Below the pieces are notes generated by a model. That model was not told where the DNA came from. It did not search any database and worked only from the letters and a program-made list of their open reading frames with translations. From assembly GCA_949949035.1 (NCBI GenBank), contig CATLHJ010000002.1:62001-126000 (forward strand): a DNA stretch of 64,000 bases, written 5' to 3'. Of the stretch, positions 36,267 through 45,760 are shown piece after piece; the first letter of the stretch is position 1, and each line of letters begins with the position of its first letter. The position numbers and the translations under genes were made by a program. This stretch comes from an uncultured Clostridia bacterium. GTDB taxonomy: Bacteria > Bacillota > Clostridia > Christensenellales > UBA1242.

Positions 36267-38048
36267 ATGGGCATTGGCTACATGAAAATTGCTACGACTA
36301 CGGCCAACGGTGGTTTACCCGTTGCCGACGTGTCGTTTGCAATTAAAGACAAAAGCGGAAAAATTTTATACTCGGGTTTAACGGATGCTAATGGCGACAG
36401 TGAAACTTTTTCGTTACCAGCGCCAGATAATGATTTATCGCAGGCACCAGAACCAAAAAGTGCGCCGTTCGCCGTGTACGACGTGGCACTTAACAAAAAA
36501 CAATACCAAAGTGTCAGTAAAATTGACGTGCAGGTTTTCGACCAAATTACAACCGTGGTGGGGGTCAATTTGGAACCATACGTTACCGGACAAGATGATG
36601 CTGACCAAGTTTTTGTAACGCCACCGCAAGATGTAGCGTTTCCGACCACCACGCGCGGACAAATTGGTACTAATGAAGTAGTAGGTGGCGGTGAGCGAGT
36701 ACTGTCCAGTGTGGTAATTCCTGATTATATAACCGTGCATTTAGGTGTACCCAGCAACACCAGTGCGGCCAACATCCGGGTACGATTTATCGATTACATA
36801 AAAAACGTGGTTAGCAGTGAAATTTACCCAACTTGGCCCACTAACGCCATTTTGGCCAATATCACGGCGATTGTAACTTTTGCGCTTAACCGTATTTATA
36901 CCGAATGGTACCGTGCGCGTGGCTTCAATTTTGATATTACTAATTCTACCGCAACCGATATGGCATTTGTTCGTAATCGTGAGATTTTTGCTAATATTTC
37001 GCAACTGGTAGACGGTGTTTTCAGCGTTTATGCTCACCGCGATGGTTTCCGTAATCCATATTTTACCGAATTCTGTAATGGCACTACGGCCACTTGTCGG
37101 GGCTTGTCCCAGTGGGGTACGGTAACGTTGGCTAACGAGGGCCGCTCGGTTTTGGAAATCTTACGTTATTACTACCCGAAAGACTTGATTTTAAGTAACG
37201 CACCTTCAGGCAGTGTGCAAAATTCTTATCCAGGGTCGCCGTTGCGCCTTGGCTCGTCGGGCATCGCGGTGCGCCGTATGCAGAACTTCTTAAACCGCAT
37301 TCGTGGTAATTATCCTTTAATTCCGGCGATTGATCCAGTTGATGGAGTTTTTGGTGAACAAACCGAAAATGCGGTGCGCACATTTCAAAAAGTCTTTAAT
37401 TTGAGCAGTGATGGAGTAGTAGGAGTTAGCACATGGAATAAAATTTCTCAAGTTTATACTGCCGTAACGGGTTTGTCTGAATTGAACGGAGAAGGTGAAC
37501 GCATTGGTTTAAGTCCAACTCCACCAACCGTGGTCATTCGTCAAGGTAATCGTGGTAGCAACGTATTACAGTTGCAATTCTTATTGAACTACATATCACA
37601 ATTTTACCCGACGATTGACGCTCCGGTACAAGACAGTGTGTTCGGTGCGGATACTACGACGGCGGTGAAGACCTTCCAACGTCTGTTTGGTCTAACCGCG
37701 GACGGCATCGTTGGCCCAGCAACTTGGAACAAGTTGTACCAGGTATACCGTACGGCGCAAGGACAAACTTTAACTACACCCGATAATAATCCCACTACGC
37801 CGACGCCGTGGCCCGGAGTTTATTTGCGCCAAGGTAGTCGTGGCGAAAACGTAGTAACTTTACAAAATTTCTTGAACATTGCTCGTCGCACCTACGCCCA
37901 AATCCCCGCTTTGACAGTAGATGGTATCTTTGGCGCTAATACTAATACGGCGGTGCGTAATTTCCAGCAAGCGGCAGGGCTAAGTGTGGACGGTATCGTT
38001 GGCCCAGCAACGTGGAACGCGTTGGCCAACTTGGCTATCGGCGGGTGA
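36267..38048 (+). CDS. SpoIID/cortex-protein-like domain with three peptidoglycan-binding domains
   Basis: YIKNVVSSEIYPTWP...FALNRIYTEWYRARGFNFDITNST...GLSQWGTV; three VDGVFG/VFGADT/VDGIFGANT repeats. Confidence 0.75.
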   Translation: MGIGYMKIATTTANGGLPVADVSFAIKDKSGKILYSGLTDANGDSETFSLPAPDNDLSQAPEPKSAPFAVYDVALNKKQYQSVSKIDVQVFDQITTVVGVNLEPYVTGQDDADQVFVTPPQDVAFPTTTRGQIGTNEVVGGGERVLSSVVIPDYITVHLGVPSNTSAANIRVRFIDYIKNVVSSEIYPTWPTNAILANITAIVTFALNRIYTEWYRARGFNFDITNSTATDMAFVRNREIFANISQLVDGVFSVYAHRDGFRNPYFTEFCNGTTATCRGLSQWGTVTLANEGRSVLEILRYYYPKDLILSNAPSGSVQNSYPGSPLRLGSSGIAVRRMQNFLNRIRGNYPLIPAIDPVDGVFGEQTENAVRTFQKVFNLSSDGVVGVSTWNKISQVYTAVTGLSELNGEGERIGLSPTPPTVVIRQGNRGSNVLQLQFLLNYISQFYPTIDAPVQDSVFGADTTTAVKTFQRLFGLTADGIVGPATWNKLYQVYRTAQGQTLTTPDNNPTTPTPWPGVYLRQGSRGENVVTLQNFLNIARRTYAQIPALTVDGIFGANTNTAVRNFQQAAGLSVDGIVGPATWNALANLAIGG

Positions 38049-38083
38049 TTTGACAGTAAAGCACGAAACTGGTATAGTAGTTT

Positions 38084-39277
38084 ATGAAAAACATTTACTA
38101 TATCGGTTATCGCCAAGGTGACGCCGAAGCTAGCTTCTATAACCAAACCATGGACGGCTATTTTGCGGGCAGTATTACCGAGCACGGGAATAACAAGCGC
38201 GGTAATATTGCCCACAATGCGTCTACGCGCGTGCAATTAAGTAGCAATGTTGAATTTGATGAACGCAACGACAAAATTATGCGGGTCTTCGTTAATGAAA
38301 AATGTCGTGAAATTGTTGCTCGCGTGCCGGATGCTTATTTTTACCCCTATTCGCCCGTTTACGCCAGTTACGTACCACCGGAATTACAAGATCGTATCTT
38401 GTGTTGTAATAACCCCAAAGTATTTGCGGTGCTGGATAGTAAATTCCAATTTCGCAAAATTTTTAAGGATATCTTGCCGTTTGCCCCTTACGAATATGTG
38501 GTGGGGCAGACCATAATTGAGCGCTTAAAAGATGGTACTTACCCCAACCAAAAGGAAGTGGTAATTCAACGTGACTACGGCTCCGGTGGTTTTGGTACCT
38601 TGGTGGTAAATAAGGTTTATTTCGCCGACCCCACTTTGAAAGAACGGGCAATTAAAGAAATTCACCCCAAGGAAACTTATTTGGTCAGTGATTATATTGA
38701 ATCATTGTGTTCGACCAGTTTGCATTTACTTGTATCGAACAACGAAGTGTTAATTCTACCGTCAACGGTACACGCCTACCACGGTTATCACAAGTTAGCG
38801 TATATGGATCTGAAAGCCTTTACCAAATTACCATCCGCCATGGTGCAACAGGCTTACGATTGTGGCCTCAAATTCGGCAAGTTCGTGCAAAAGAGTAAAG
38901 AATACCGTATGCGTGGTTGGCTGCACATTGACCTTTTGTTCGGGAAAGATGGTAAAGTGTACGCCATGGAAGCTAACCCGCGTTTTGGTGGGTCAGTTGG
39001 TTTACAAAACCGTATGTTCCGTGCGGCAGGGTTGGAATCTGTGTTTGAATATAATTATCGTGCTTTCTATGATAAAAAAACCAATTTTGCTCCGGGGCTG
39101 AAAAAATTAAAACCTTTGGGTATTTACCGTCATGCTAATGTCGAACGTAACGCGGATGGGGAATTGGTCAGTTTGGAAAACGAAAACGTTAATCGCGAGG
39201 GGTTTGATATGACCTTGTTGCGCGAAGAAGATGGTATGTACACGCACTCGGTTTACGAAATCCAAACGGAAGATTAA
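38084..39277 (+). CDS. ATP-grasp domain protein
   Basis: VVIQRDYGSGGFGTLVV; MRGWLHIDLLFGKDGKVYAMEANPRFGGSVG. Confidence 0.8.
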   Translation: MKNIYYIGYRQGDAEASFYNQTMDGYFAGSITEHGNNKRGNIAHNASTRVQLSSNVEFDERNDKIMRVFVNEKCREIVARVPDAYFYPYSPVYASYVPPELQDRILCCNNPKVFAVLDSKFQFRKIFKDILPFAPYEYVVGQTIIERLKDGTYPNQKEVVIQRDYGSGGFGTLVVNKVYFADPTLKERAIKEIHPKETYLVSDYIESLCSTSLHLLVSNNEVLILPSTVHAYHGYHKLAYMDLKAFTKLPSAMVQQAYDCGLKFGKFVQKSKEYRMRGWLHIDLLFGKDGKVYAMEANPRFGGSVGLQNRMFRAAGLESVFEYNYRAFYDKKTNFAPGLKKLKPLGIYRHANVERNADGELVSLENENVNREGFDMTLLREEDGMYTHSVYEIQTED

Positions 39278-39298
39278 AATGGTTTTGGTGTGTTAATA

Positions 39299-39321
39299 AT
39301 AACCACAACCAGTTGTGGTTA
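39299..39321. terminator. Bidirectional palindrome between convergent ATP-grasp gene and glmS
   Basis: ATAACCACAACCAGTTGTGGTTAT-like perfect dyad. Confidence 0.6.
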
Positions 39322-41010
39322 TAGCACGGTAACGCTTTTTGCTAAGTTGCGTGGTTTGTCAGGGTTAATGCCTAATTGTTCCGCCATGTCTAACGCCATA
39401 ATTTGGGCAGGTATGATGCGGGTGATAAAGTTTAACGGGTTTTCGGGAGCAAGAGGTGGTAGAGTAATTACTTGCCCACCACGAGCAGTGATTTCCGCTA
39501 CAGCATTGCTGGTGCTGTCGGATTGGTAAACTACCGCTAGGCTGTGCTGGTCAATCATGGATAAAGGACCATGTTTAAGTTCGTTGGCGGGATAGCCTTC
39601 GCAATGTGTGTAGGTGACTTCCTTAACTTTTAACGCTGATTCCAAAGCCAAAAAGTAGTCAATTTGTTTCCCGATGAAAAAAATCTTTTGCGGACGGTTG
39701 GCGGGCAGGTGAATTAACTGGCGGGCTTGCTGTAAAGTTGTTTGGGCAAGTTGACCTAATGCTGCACAATCGGCAGGGTTAAAGCGGTTAATCAATAAGC
39801 AACCGACCAGTAACGCTGCGCAAAAAACTTTGGTGCTGGCGACGGCGATTTCAGGGCCACAAAGTAAGGGGAAACAAAGTTCGCTTTGTCCGGCAATGGT
39901 ACTACTGGTGACATTGCACAACGCTACAATAGGCACGCGGTGGGCTTGTAGCAGGCTGATACAAGCCAGAGTATCGGCGGTTTCACCCGATTGGCTGATA
40001 ACGATGGCTAAATTACGTTTGTCAATTAAGGTGTCGGCGGTGAATTCACTGCTGACATGGGCAATTGCACGCAGATGCAAGTGCTTTTCGATTAGGTGAG
40101 CAATAATTAAGGCGGCGTGATAACTGGTGCCGCAGGCGCATAAGTGTACGCAGTCGGTTTGACTTAATTGGCGGTGAAACTGGCGTTGGTGGAGCAGTAG
40201 TGTTTCGTCTTGTTGGTAAGCAGCAGTAATACGGTTTAACACGTCAGGAATTTCGTTAATTTCTTTTGCCATGTATGTGGCAAATCCGTTTTTGTCGGTT
40301 TGTTTGTTAAGTGGCGTAAACGCTTGCCAGGCTTTAGTAATAGGTTGACCAAGGTGGTAAAATTTGCTGCCGTCGAGCGTAATTTCTCCCGTGTCTCCGT
40401 CGTTTAGTGCAATAATTTGCTGGACGGTGGCGGGAAAAGCCATCGTGTCACTGCTGACGTAAACCGTGTCCTTTGCTCGACCGAGATATAGGGGAAGAGT
40501 GCCACTCTTGGCAACGAAAAAGCCGGGCGCGGTAGTTGTGTCGGCGGCCGCAAAAACGTATTGACCACGTAAATACTGGTGTATCTTGTGTTTATTATGT
40601 TGTAATAAATACAAGATATTGGGAATAACTTCGGTATCAACTTCAGTACGCAGTTTAATCTGTTTCTTTTGTAGTTTGGTGCGGCATGCGTCATAGTTTT
40701 CAATAATCCCGTTATGTACCACCGCGATTTGCTCGTTAAAGGATACTTGCGGGTGGGCATTTTTCAAATTAACGCCACCATTGGTTGCCCAACGGGTATG
40801 CCCAAGACACAAACTGGTTGCGGGGCGAGTTTTGACACGGGCAGTCAGTTGGTTAATGTCGCCGACCGCTTTGATGACACGTAATTTCCCTTGGGCAGTG
40901 CGGTATACGATGCCGGCGCTGTCGTAACCGCGGTATTCTAATAAACGTAAACCTTGTAAAGTCTGGGTAATTAAATTGTGTTTTCCCAGACAACCAAAAA
41001 TTCCACACAT
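39319..41010 (-). CDS. glmS: Glutamine-fructose-6-phosphate aminotransferase
   Basis: MCGIFGCLG, GHTRWATNGG, CGTSYHAAL, SQSGETADTL, C-terminal NLAKSVTV. Confidence 0.96.
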   Translation of the reverse strand: MCGIFGCLGKHNLITQTLQGLRLLEYRGYDSAGIVYRTAQGKLRVIKAVGDINQLTARVKTRPATSLCLGHTRWATNGGVNLKNAHPQVSFNEQIAVVHNGIIENYDACRTKLQKKQIKLRTEVDTEVIPNILYLLQHNKHKIHQYLRGQYVFAAADTTTAPGFFVAKSGTLPLYLGRAKDTVYVSSDTMAFPATVQQIIALNDGDTGEITLDGSKFYHLGQPITKAWQAFTPLNKQTDKNGFATYMAKEINEIPDVLNRITAAYQQDETLLLHQRQFHRQLSQTDCVHLCACGTSYHAALIIAHLIEKHLHLRAIAHVSSEFTADTLIDKRNLAIVISQSGETADTLACISLLQAHRVPIVALCNVTSSTIAGQSELCFPLLCGPEIAVASTKVFCAALLVGCLLINRFNPADCAALGQLAQTTLQQARQLIHLPANRPQKIFFIGKQIDYFLALESALKVKEVTYTHCEGYPANELKHGPLSMIDQHSLAVVYQSDSTSNAVAEITARGGQVITLPPLAPENPLNFITRIIPAQIMALDMAEQLGINPDKPRNLAKSVTVL

Positions 41011-41058
41011 ATCGTTATCTATGTTGCCAGTCGCAAAAATGTTTGGTATGCTTAATTT

Positions 41059-41616
41059 ATGACTAAGTTAAATTTTCCGTATCGCATCGAGGTGTCGGCA
41101 CGGCATGTGCATTTGTCAGCGTCCGATTTTGCTACTTTGTTCGGGGCGAACGCTGTTGCCGAGAAGGTTAAGGATTTAAGCGTGGACGGCGAATTCAAAA
41201 CCAACTGTACGGTGACCATAGTGGGGCCTAAACGTAATTTAGAACGGGTAGCGGTGTTGGGCCCGTGGCGTGACCAAACGCAAGTTGAAATTAGTTTAAC
41301 CGACAGTTATTTTTTGGGAATTCCCGACGTACCATATCGTTTGAGTGGTGATTTAGTGGGGTCGGCACCCGTGAAATTGGTAGGGCCTTGTGGTACCTTA
41401 TCTTTGCCGGCGGGCTTAATTATTGCGTTGCGCCATTTGCACATTGACGCTGCCACCATGCGCAAGCACCATTTACAGCCTGGGCAGGCCGTGGATATTA
41501 CTACCGATGGTCCCCGAGCGGTGACATTCCACAACGTCATGGTTCGCGAATCGCAGGTGGATATTCCCGTGGTACATTTGGATACCGACGAAGGTAATGC
41601 AATGACGGCTAAATAA
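41059..41616 (+). CDS. pduL: PduL-type phosphate acyltransferase
   Basis: VSARHVHLSASDF...VAVLGPWRDQTQVEIS...LRHLHID. Confidence 0.9.
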   Translation: MTKLNFPYRIEVSARHVHLSASDFATLFGANAVAEKVKDLSVDGEFKTNCTVTIVGPKRNLERVAVLGPWRDQTQVEISLTDSYFLGIPDVPYRLSGDLVGSAPVKLVGPCGTLSLPAGLIIALRHLHIDAATMRKHHLQPGQAVDITTDGPRAVTFHNVMVRESQVDIPVVHLDTDEGNAMTAK

Positions 41617-41675
41617 TATTTATTTGCCGTTTCCACATAATTAAGATATAATTTGAGTGGGCATTTGGGGGAATT

Positions 41676-43202
41676 TTGAACCGTTGGTATAAGTGGTGTG
41701 TTCTGTCGTTAATTACCTTGGTGGTAGGGATGGTTATGGTCGGTCTTGCCCCCTTAAAAACGGCTGCGTTAAACACGGTTAGGGCAACATCGGAATCCAG
41801 TTTAATTTCGGTGCCAGGCGCTTACGCTTTTTTACCCAGCGAGTTAGAAACTGATAGTTCCGTGGTGGGGGTTTTTTTAACCAAAGCCACTAAATACGGT
41901 ACTACGTATTTCGGTAGTGTTGACGCACATGACCTTTACGAAAACAATGGGGGAACCAGTTTTAACCCGACTTACACCGCCATGGTCAAGCATAACGACA
42001 TTTGGGAAGACGTGCCCGTTAACGCCCAAGGACAGTGTGAAGGATCATTCCGCATTGACAGTACTTTTGATATCGAAGCCTCGGATAAGTTATCCATTGG
42101 TTGGGAATTGGACGCTGATGCGCCGGCTGCCGTGTACGGTATTAAGTGTGCTTACCCTGACCCAGTAACGCCCGAAATCCACGAAAGTATTTTCTATGTA
42201 GTTTACACTGATGCTTGGACTTATTTGTCGGTCTATGACCAAAACGGCAGTCATTATCTTAATAATTTTGGGGGTGGTAGTGATCGCACATTGACGGTTC
42301 AGTTATCCTTTAATGACGGGGCTATTACCCCTACGTGGGAGCCAGTTAATGACGAAATAGATGATTCAGGAGTTTATTACGGTGCCATCAGTAAAAATGA
42401 GATTATTTCTTTGGATACTTTGCAATTTACCTTAAAAAGTATTACCGGTGAAAGTTATAACGGCATGATCAGCGTGCAACGAATACCGAACACGAATTTG
42501 GTCAGTTTAATTTTTGCCGATAACTTGGCTAACGGTACTTACGTTTTACAAGTTTCGTCAACAGTTGATGATAAAATTTACGGCGAATTGGTGATTTATA
42601 ACGGTGTGCGCAATGCAGGAATCAATTTATCACGGATTTGGATTTTCTTTATGGTAGCCGGTGGTTTGATTGTGTTAACGGCGGTAATTATGTTCTTCTT
42701 GCCGTTGTCAATGGCCAAAATTAACACCCGACGGGTCGATAAAGAAAATGCCCGCATCGCGCGCATGAAAAATCCGGAAGCCTACGCCAATAAAAGCGGT
42801 ACGCTGTTCCAGCGCCTACAAACTAAACTAAAAAAATTGGCTAATCGTAAGCAAAAGGACGGGGCAGCCACCGAAGAAGCAAAACCGCAGGCAGAACCTA
42901 CACCCGCGTTCAAACCCAAATTTACCGATCTATTACGGGAACGTCGTGAACAACGTGATGGAATGAACAAAGGGGGAAAAACCACCGCAACAACACCGGC
43001 CAATAATGCCACGCAAGAAGCTACTGGCAAAACAGGTTTTGCTTTCTTGCGTGACGACGATGACGATGATGAAATTGCTTCGTTGCGTGAAGTGAAGGAG
43101 GAAGTCTCCACGATTGAGACCGGTTCTTATGTGAAAGACGGGGTAACTTTTGCCAAATTAGACAGTTTGCAGGGTGAAAATGACGACCAAAACGGGCAAT
43201 AA
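41676..43202 (+). CDS. Single-pass membrane protein, extracellular N-domain and charged cytoplasmic tail
   Basis: Signal-like N-terminus, TM IWIFFMVAGGLIVLTAVIMFFL, tail with DDDDDDE; TTG start (41676) with gggg SD. Confidence 0.6.
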   Translation: MNRWYKWCVLSLITLVVGMVMVGLAPLKTAALNTVRATSESSLISVPGAYAFLPSELETDSSVVGVFLTKATKYGTTYFGSVDAHDLYENNGGTSFNPTYTAMVKHNDIWEDVPVNAQGQCEGSFRIDSTFDIEASDKLSIGWELDADAPAAVYGIKCAYPDPVTPEIHESIFYVVYTDAWTYLSVYDQNGSHYLNNFGGGSDRTLTVQLSFNDGAITPTWEPVNDEIDDSGVYYGAISKNEIISLDTLQFTLKSITGESYNGMISVQRIPNTNLVSLIFADNLANGTYVLQVSSTVDDKIYGELVIYNGVRNAGINLSRIWIFFMVAGGLIVLTAVIMFFLPLSMAKINTRRVDKENARIARMKNPEAYANKSGTLFQRLQTKLKKLANRKQKDGAATEEAKPQAEPTPAFKPKFTDLLRERREQRDGMNKGGKTTATTPANNATQEATGKTGFAFLRDDDDDDEIASLREVKEEVSTIETGSYVKDGVTFAKLDSLQGENDDQNGQ

Positions 43203-43641
43203 TTTAACTGCTGGGGAATTATACGAACGGGCGGTAGCGTATATTTTGCGCCTGCCGAAAACCGAAAAACAGGTACGGCAATGGTACGCCAGAAAAACCA
43301 CTGATCAGGCCTTAATTGACGAGCAGATTGCTCGCTTGCAAGAGTACAATTTACTTAACGATGTCGATTATGCGCAAATGTACGTGGCGGGGAAACGTGA
43401 TAAAATGGGGGTTGGCATGATTAAAACCAAATTACGGCAAAACGGTGTGGCTCCCGCCATTATTACTGCGGCCGTGGCCGTTATTGACGACCAACGAGAT
43501 TTAGCAGTAAACTTGGTTACTAAATACTTGCGTAATAAAGAACGGACACCGGCCGTAAAAAGCAAGTTATTCCGTTGGTTGTTGAGTAAAGGAATAGATT
43601 ACGATTTAGGGGCGGAGGTCATTGATGAATATTGGTATTGA
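43174..43641 (+). CDS. recX: Regulatory protein RecX
   Basis: AVAYILRLPKTEKQVRQWYARK...LLNDVDYAQMYV...IKTKLRQNGV. Confidence 0.85.
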   Translation: MKMTTKTGNNLTAGELYERAVAYILRLPKTEKQVRQWYARKTTDQALIDEQIARLQEYNLLNDVDYAQMYVAGKRDKMGVGMIKTKLRQNGVAPAIITAAVAVIDDQRDLAVNLVTKYLRNKERTPAVKSKLFRWLLSKGIDYDLGAEVIDEYWY

Positions 43642-43933
43642 TATTGTTGATTGCGAACGCTGCGGGGGTATTGTATCGAACAAAATCTTTGCTCCCAGTG
43701 AACTGGCGTATATTAACCAAAAAAATAATGCGCTGACTACCATCGCGGGGTTGTACGCCGCCAAGGAAGCCTATTGCAAAGCCAAAGGTACCGGCATCGT
43801 CAAAAGCCAGTTACCACAAATCGTGATTGCTCATGACGCCTTGGGTAAGCCGTATTACGCCAACGACCCGCAAAGTACGCTGTCGATTAGTCATACCGCA
43901 CTTTCGGCCGTGGCTGTTTGCCTGATTTTTTAG
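43625..43933 (+). CDS. acpS: Holo-[acyl-carrier-protein] synthase
   Basis: MNIGIDIVDCER...FAPSELAYI...GLYAAKEAYCKAKGTG...LSISHTALSAVA. Confidence 0.9.
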   Translation: MNIGIDIVDCERCGGIVSNKIFAPSELAYINQKNNALTTIAGLYAAKEAYCKAKGTGIVKSQLPQIVIAHDALGKPYYANDPQSTLSISHTALSAVAVCLIF

Positions 43934-43967
43934 GAATTTAGGACTTTTTTACGTATATATAAGCATA

Positions 43968-45758
43968 ATGCAAAACAAAGGTTACCCCGAAGAATTTATC
44001 AAACGTGTTCGCGATGCCAGTAATATCGTAGATATTGCCAAAGGTTATTTGCCTTTGAAACAAAAGGGACAAGACTTTTGGGCTTGCTGCCCGTTCCACA
44101 GTGAAAAAACGCCCAGTTTTGCTATCAGTGCGCCAAAACAGTTTTATTACTGCTACGGGTGTCACGCCAGCGGTAATGTTTTCTCTTTGGTGATGAAGAT
44201 GGAAAATCTGTCTTGGCGCGAAGCGGTAGAGCACTTGGCCAAAAAAGCCAATATCGAACTACCGCAAACCGCGGACAACAGTGATTGGTTAAAGCTGCGA
44301 CAAAAAAAAGAAAAAATTTATCAGGCTTTAATGTTGGCTCGTGATTATTATTGTCGGACCTTGCAACGTCCCGCCAATCGGGCGGCGGTAGAATACTTGC
44401 ACCAACGTGGCATTGATGACGAATTGATTAAATTGTTCCACATCGGTTACAGTGACAGTTGGCAAGGGGTAGTTGATGAACTGAAAAGTCATGGTATCAG
44501 TGAACAGTTGTTGCAGGAAGCAGGCATCGTGGCCAAAAACGAGCATGGTCGAATTTGGGATGCACAATTTGAACGGATAACTTTTGCTATTCACGACGTT
44601 TATGGTAACTGTATCGGTTTTACTGGGCGCACCATGAAAAAGGATGAAAATTTGGCCAAATATAAAAATACGGCTGAAACCATGGTTTTTAACAAAAGCA
44701 ATATCGTATATGGCGTAGACGTGATGAAGGAAAAAACTCGCGGGCAGGGCATGGCGGGTTTGATTGTGGTTGAAGGTAACGTTGATGAAATTGCCATGGT
44801 AAAAAACGGCTTCCCCAATACAGTAGCGTGCATGGGAACCGCCTTAACTAAGTTCCACGCGGGAATCATAGCACGGTTTAGCCGCGTAGTGTACCTGTGT
44901 CTAGATGGTGATAATGCGGGGCAGCACGCCACTTTGAAGTCGATTGATGTTTTACAGAACGCGGGGTTAGCCGTAAAAGTGGTAGTTTTACCTGATGGTC
45001 AGGACCCTGATGAATTTTTGCAAACTCACGGGGCTGCGGCCATGCAAAAAATGTTGGCCAACAGTATGGGGGGGATGGAATTTAAGTTGGACTACTTAAA
45101 AAAACATAGCGATTTGACCAATCGGGTCGGTAAGGCCGAGTACCTTAATCAAGCGGTGGCTTTATTGGCAGAAATCCCTACTATTGCCGAGCGTGAGTTG
45201 TACCTATCCGATGTTGCCGAAGCGGTCGGGGTAACGGTGGAAGCCATACGCAATACTTTGCTTTCACAATTAAGTAAAAAGGAAACACCGATAAAAAAGA
45301 AAGATGACACTATATATAGTGGTAATTATGGTAATAACAACCACAATATACAAAAGCGAAAAGTTCCGCCTAAGGTATTGGCCGCCGAGGCGGTAATTAC
45401 CAAGGCCGTCTTGCATGATCGTGAATATGCCCGCGATTTTCCGCGGGAAGAGTTGCCAACCTTGCACAATGTGGTTTACCAAAAAATTGTTGCCGAGGGC
45501 TTGAAACTGAAAGACATATATGATATTTTAGATGAAAAAGAGTTAGCCATGATTGACCCGCCATTACTTGATGAGCGTACTGAACAATCGGCACAGGATG
45601 AAATAGCGGAATGGCAAGATTGTTTTAATCTCTTGCGGAAGAGTAAGTTGGAACAACAGCGGGACGCGGCTACCGATATTGCGACCAAAGCAAAGATCAT
45701 TAAACAAATTAAAGCATTAGAAAAAGCGATGCAACAGCAAAAAGTGGAGGACATGTAA
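43968..45758 (+). CDS. dnaG: DNA primase
   Basis: CPFHSEKTPSF, YYCYGCHASGNVFSLVM, VVEGNVDEIAM, LDGDNAGQHA. Confidence 0.96.
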   Translation: MQNKGYPEEFIKRVRDASNIVDIAKGYLPLKQKGQDFWACCPFHSEKTPSFAISAPKQFYYCYGCHASGNVFSLVMKMENLSWREAVEHLAKKANIELPQTADNSDWLKLRQKKEKIYQALMLARDYYCRTLQRPANRAAVEYLHQRGIDDELIKLFHIGYSDSWQGVVDELKSHGISEQLLQEAGIVAKNEHGRIWDAQFERITFAIHDVYGNCIGFTGRTMKKDENLAKYKNTAETMVFNKSNIVYGVDVMKEKTRGQGMAGLIVVEGNVDEIAMVKNGFPNTVACMGTALTKFHAGIIARFSRVVYLCLDGDNAGQHATLKSIDVLQNAGLAVKVVVLPDGQDPDEFLQTHGAAAMQKMLANSMGGMEFKLDYLKKHSDLTNRVGKAEYLNQAVALLAEIPTIAERELYLSDVAEAVGVTVEAIRNTLLSQLSKKETPIKKKDDTIYSGNYGNNNHNIQKRKVPPKVLAAEAVITKAVLHDREYARDFPREELPTLHNVVYQKIVAEGLKLKDIYDILDEKELAMIDPPLLDERTEQSAQDEIAEWQDCFNLLRKSKLEQQRDAATDIATKAKIIKQIKALEKAMQQQKVEDM

Positions 45759-45760
45759 CC

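Noticed and set aside
35400-38040. Repeated VDGI(W/F)G segments as a possible DNA repeat element
   Set aside because: Explained by repeated peptidoglycan-binding domains in two proteins
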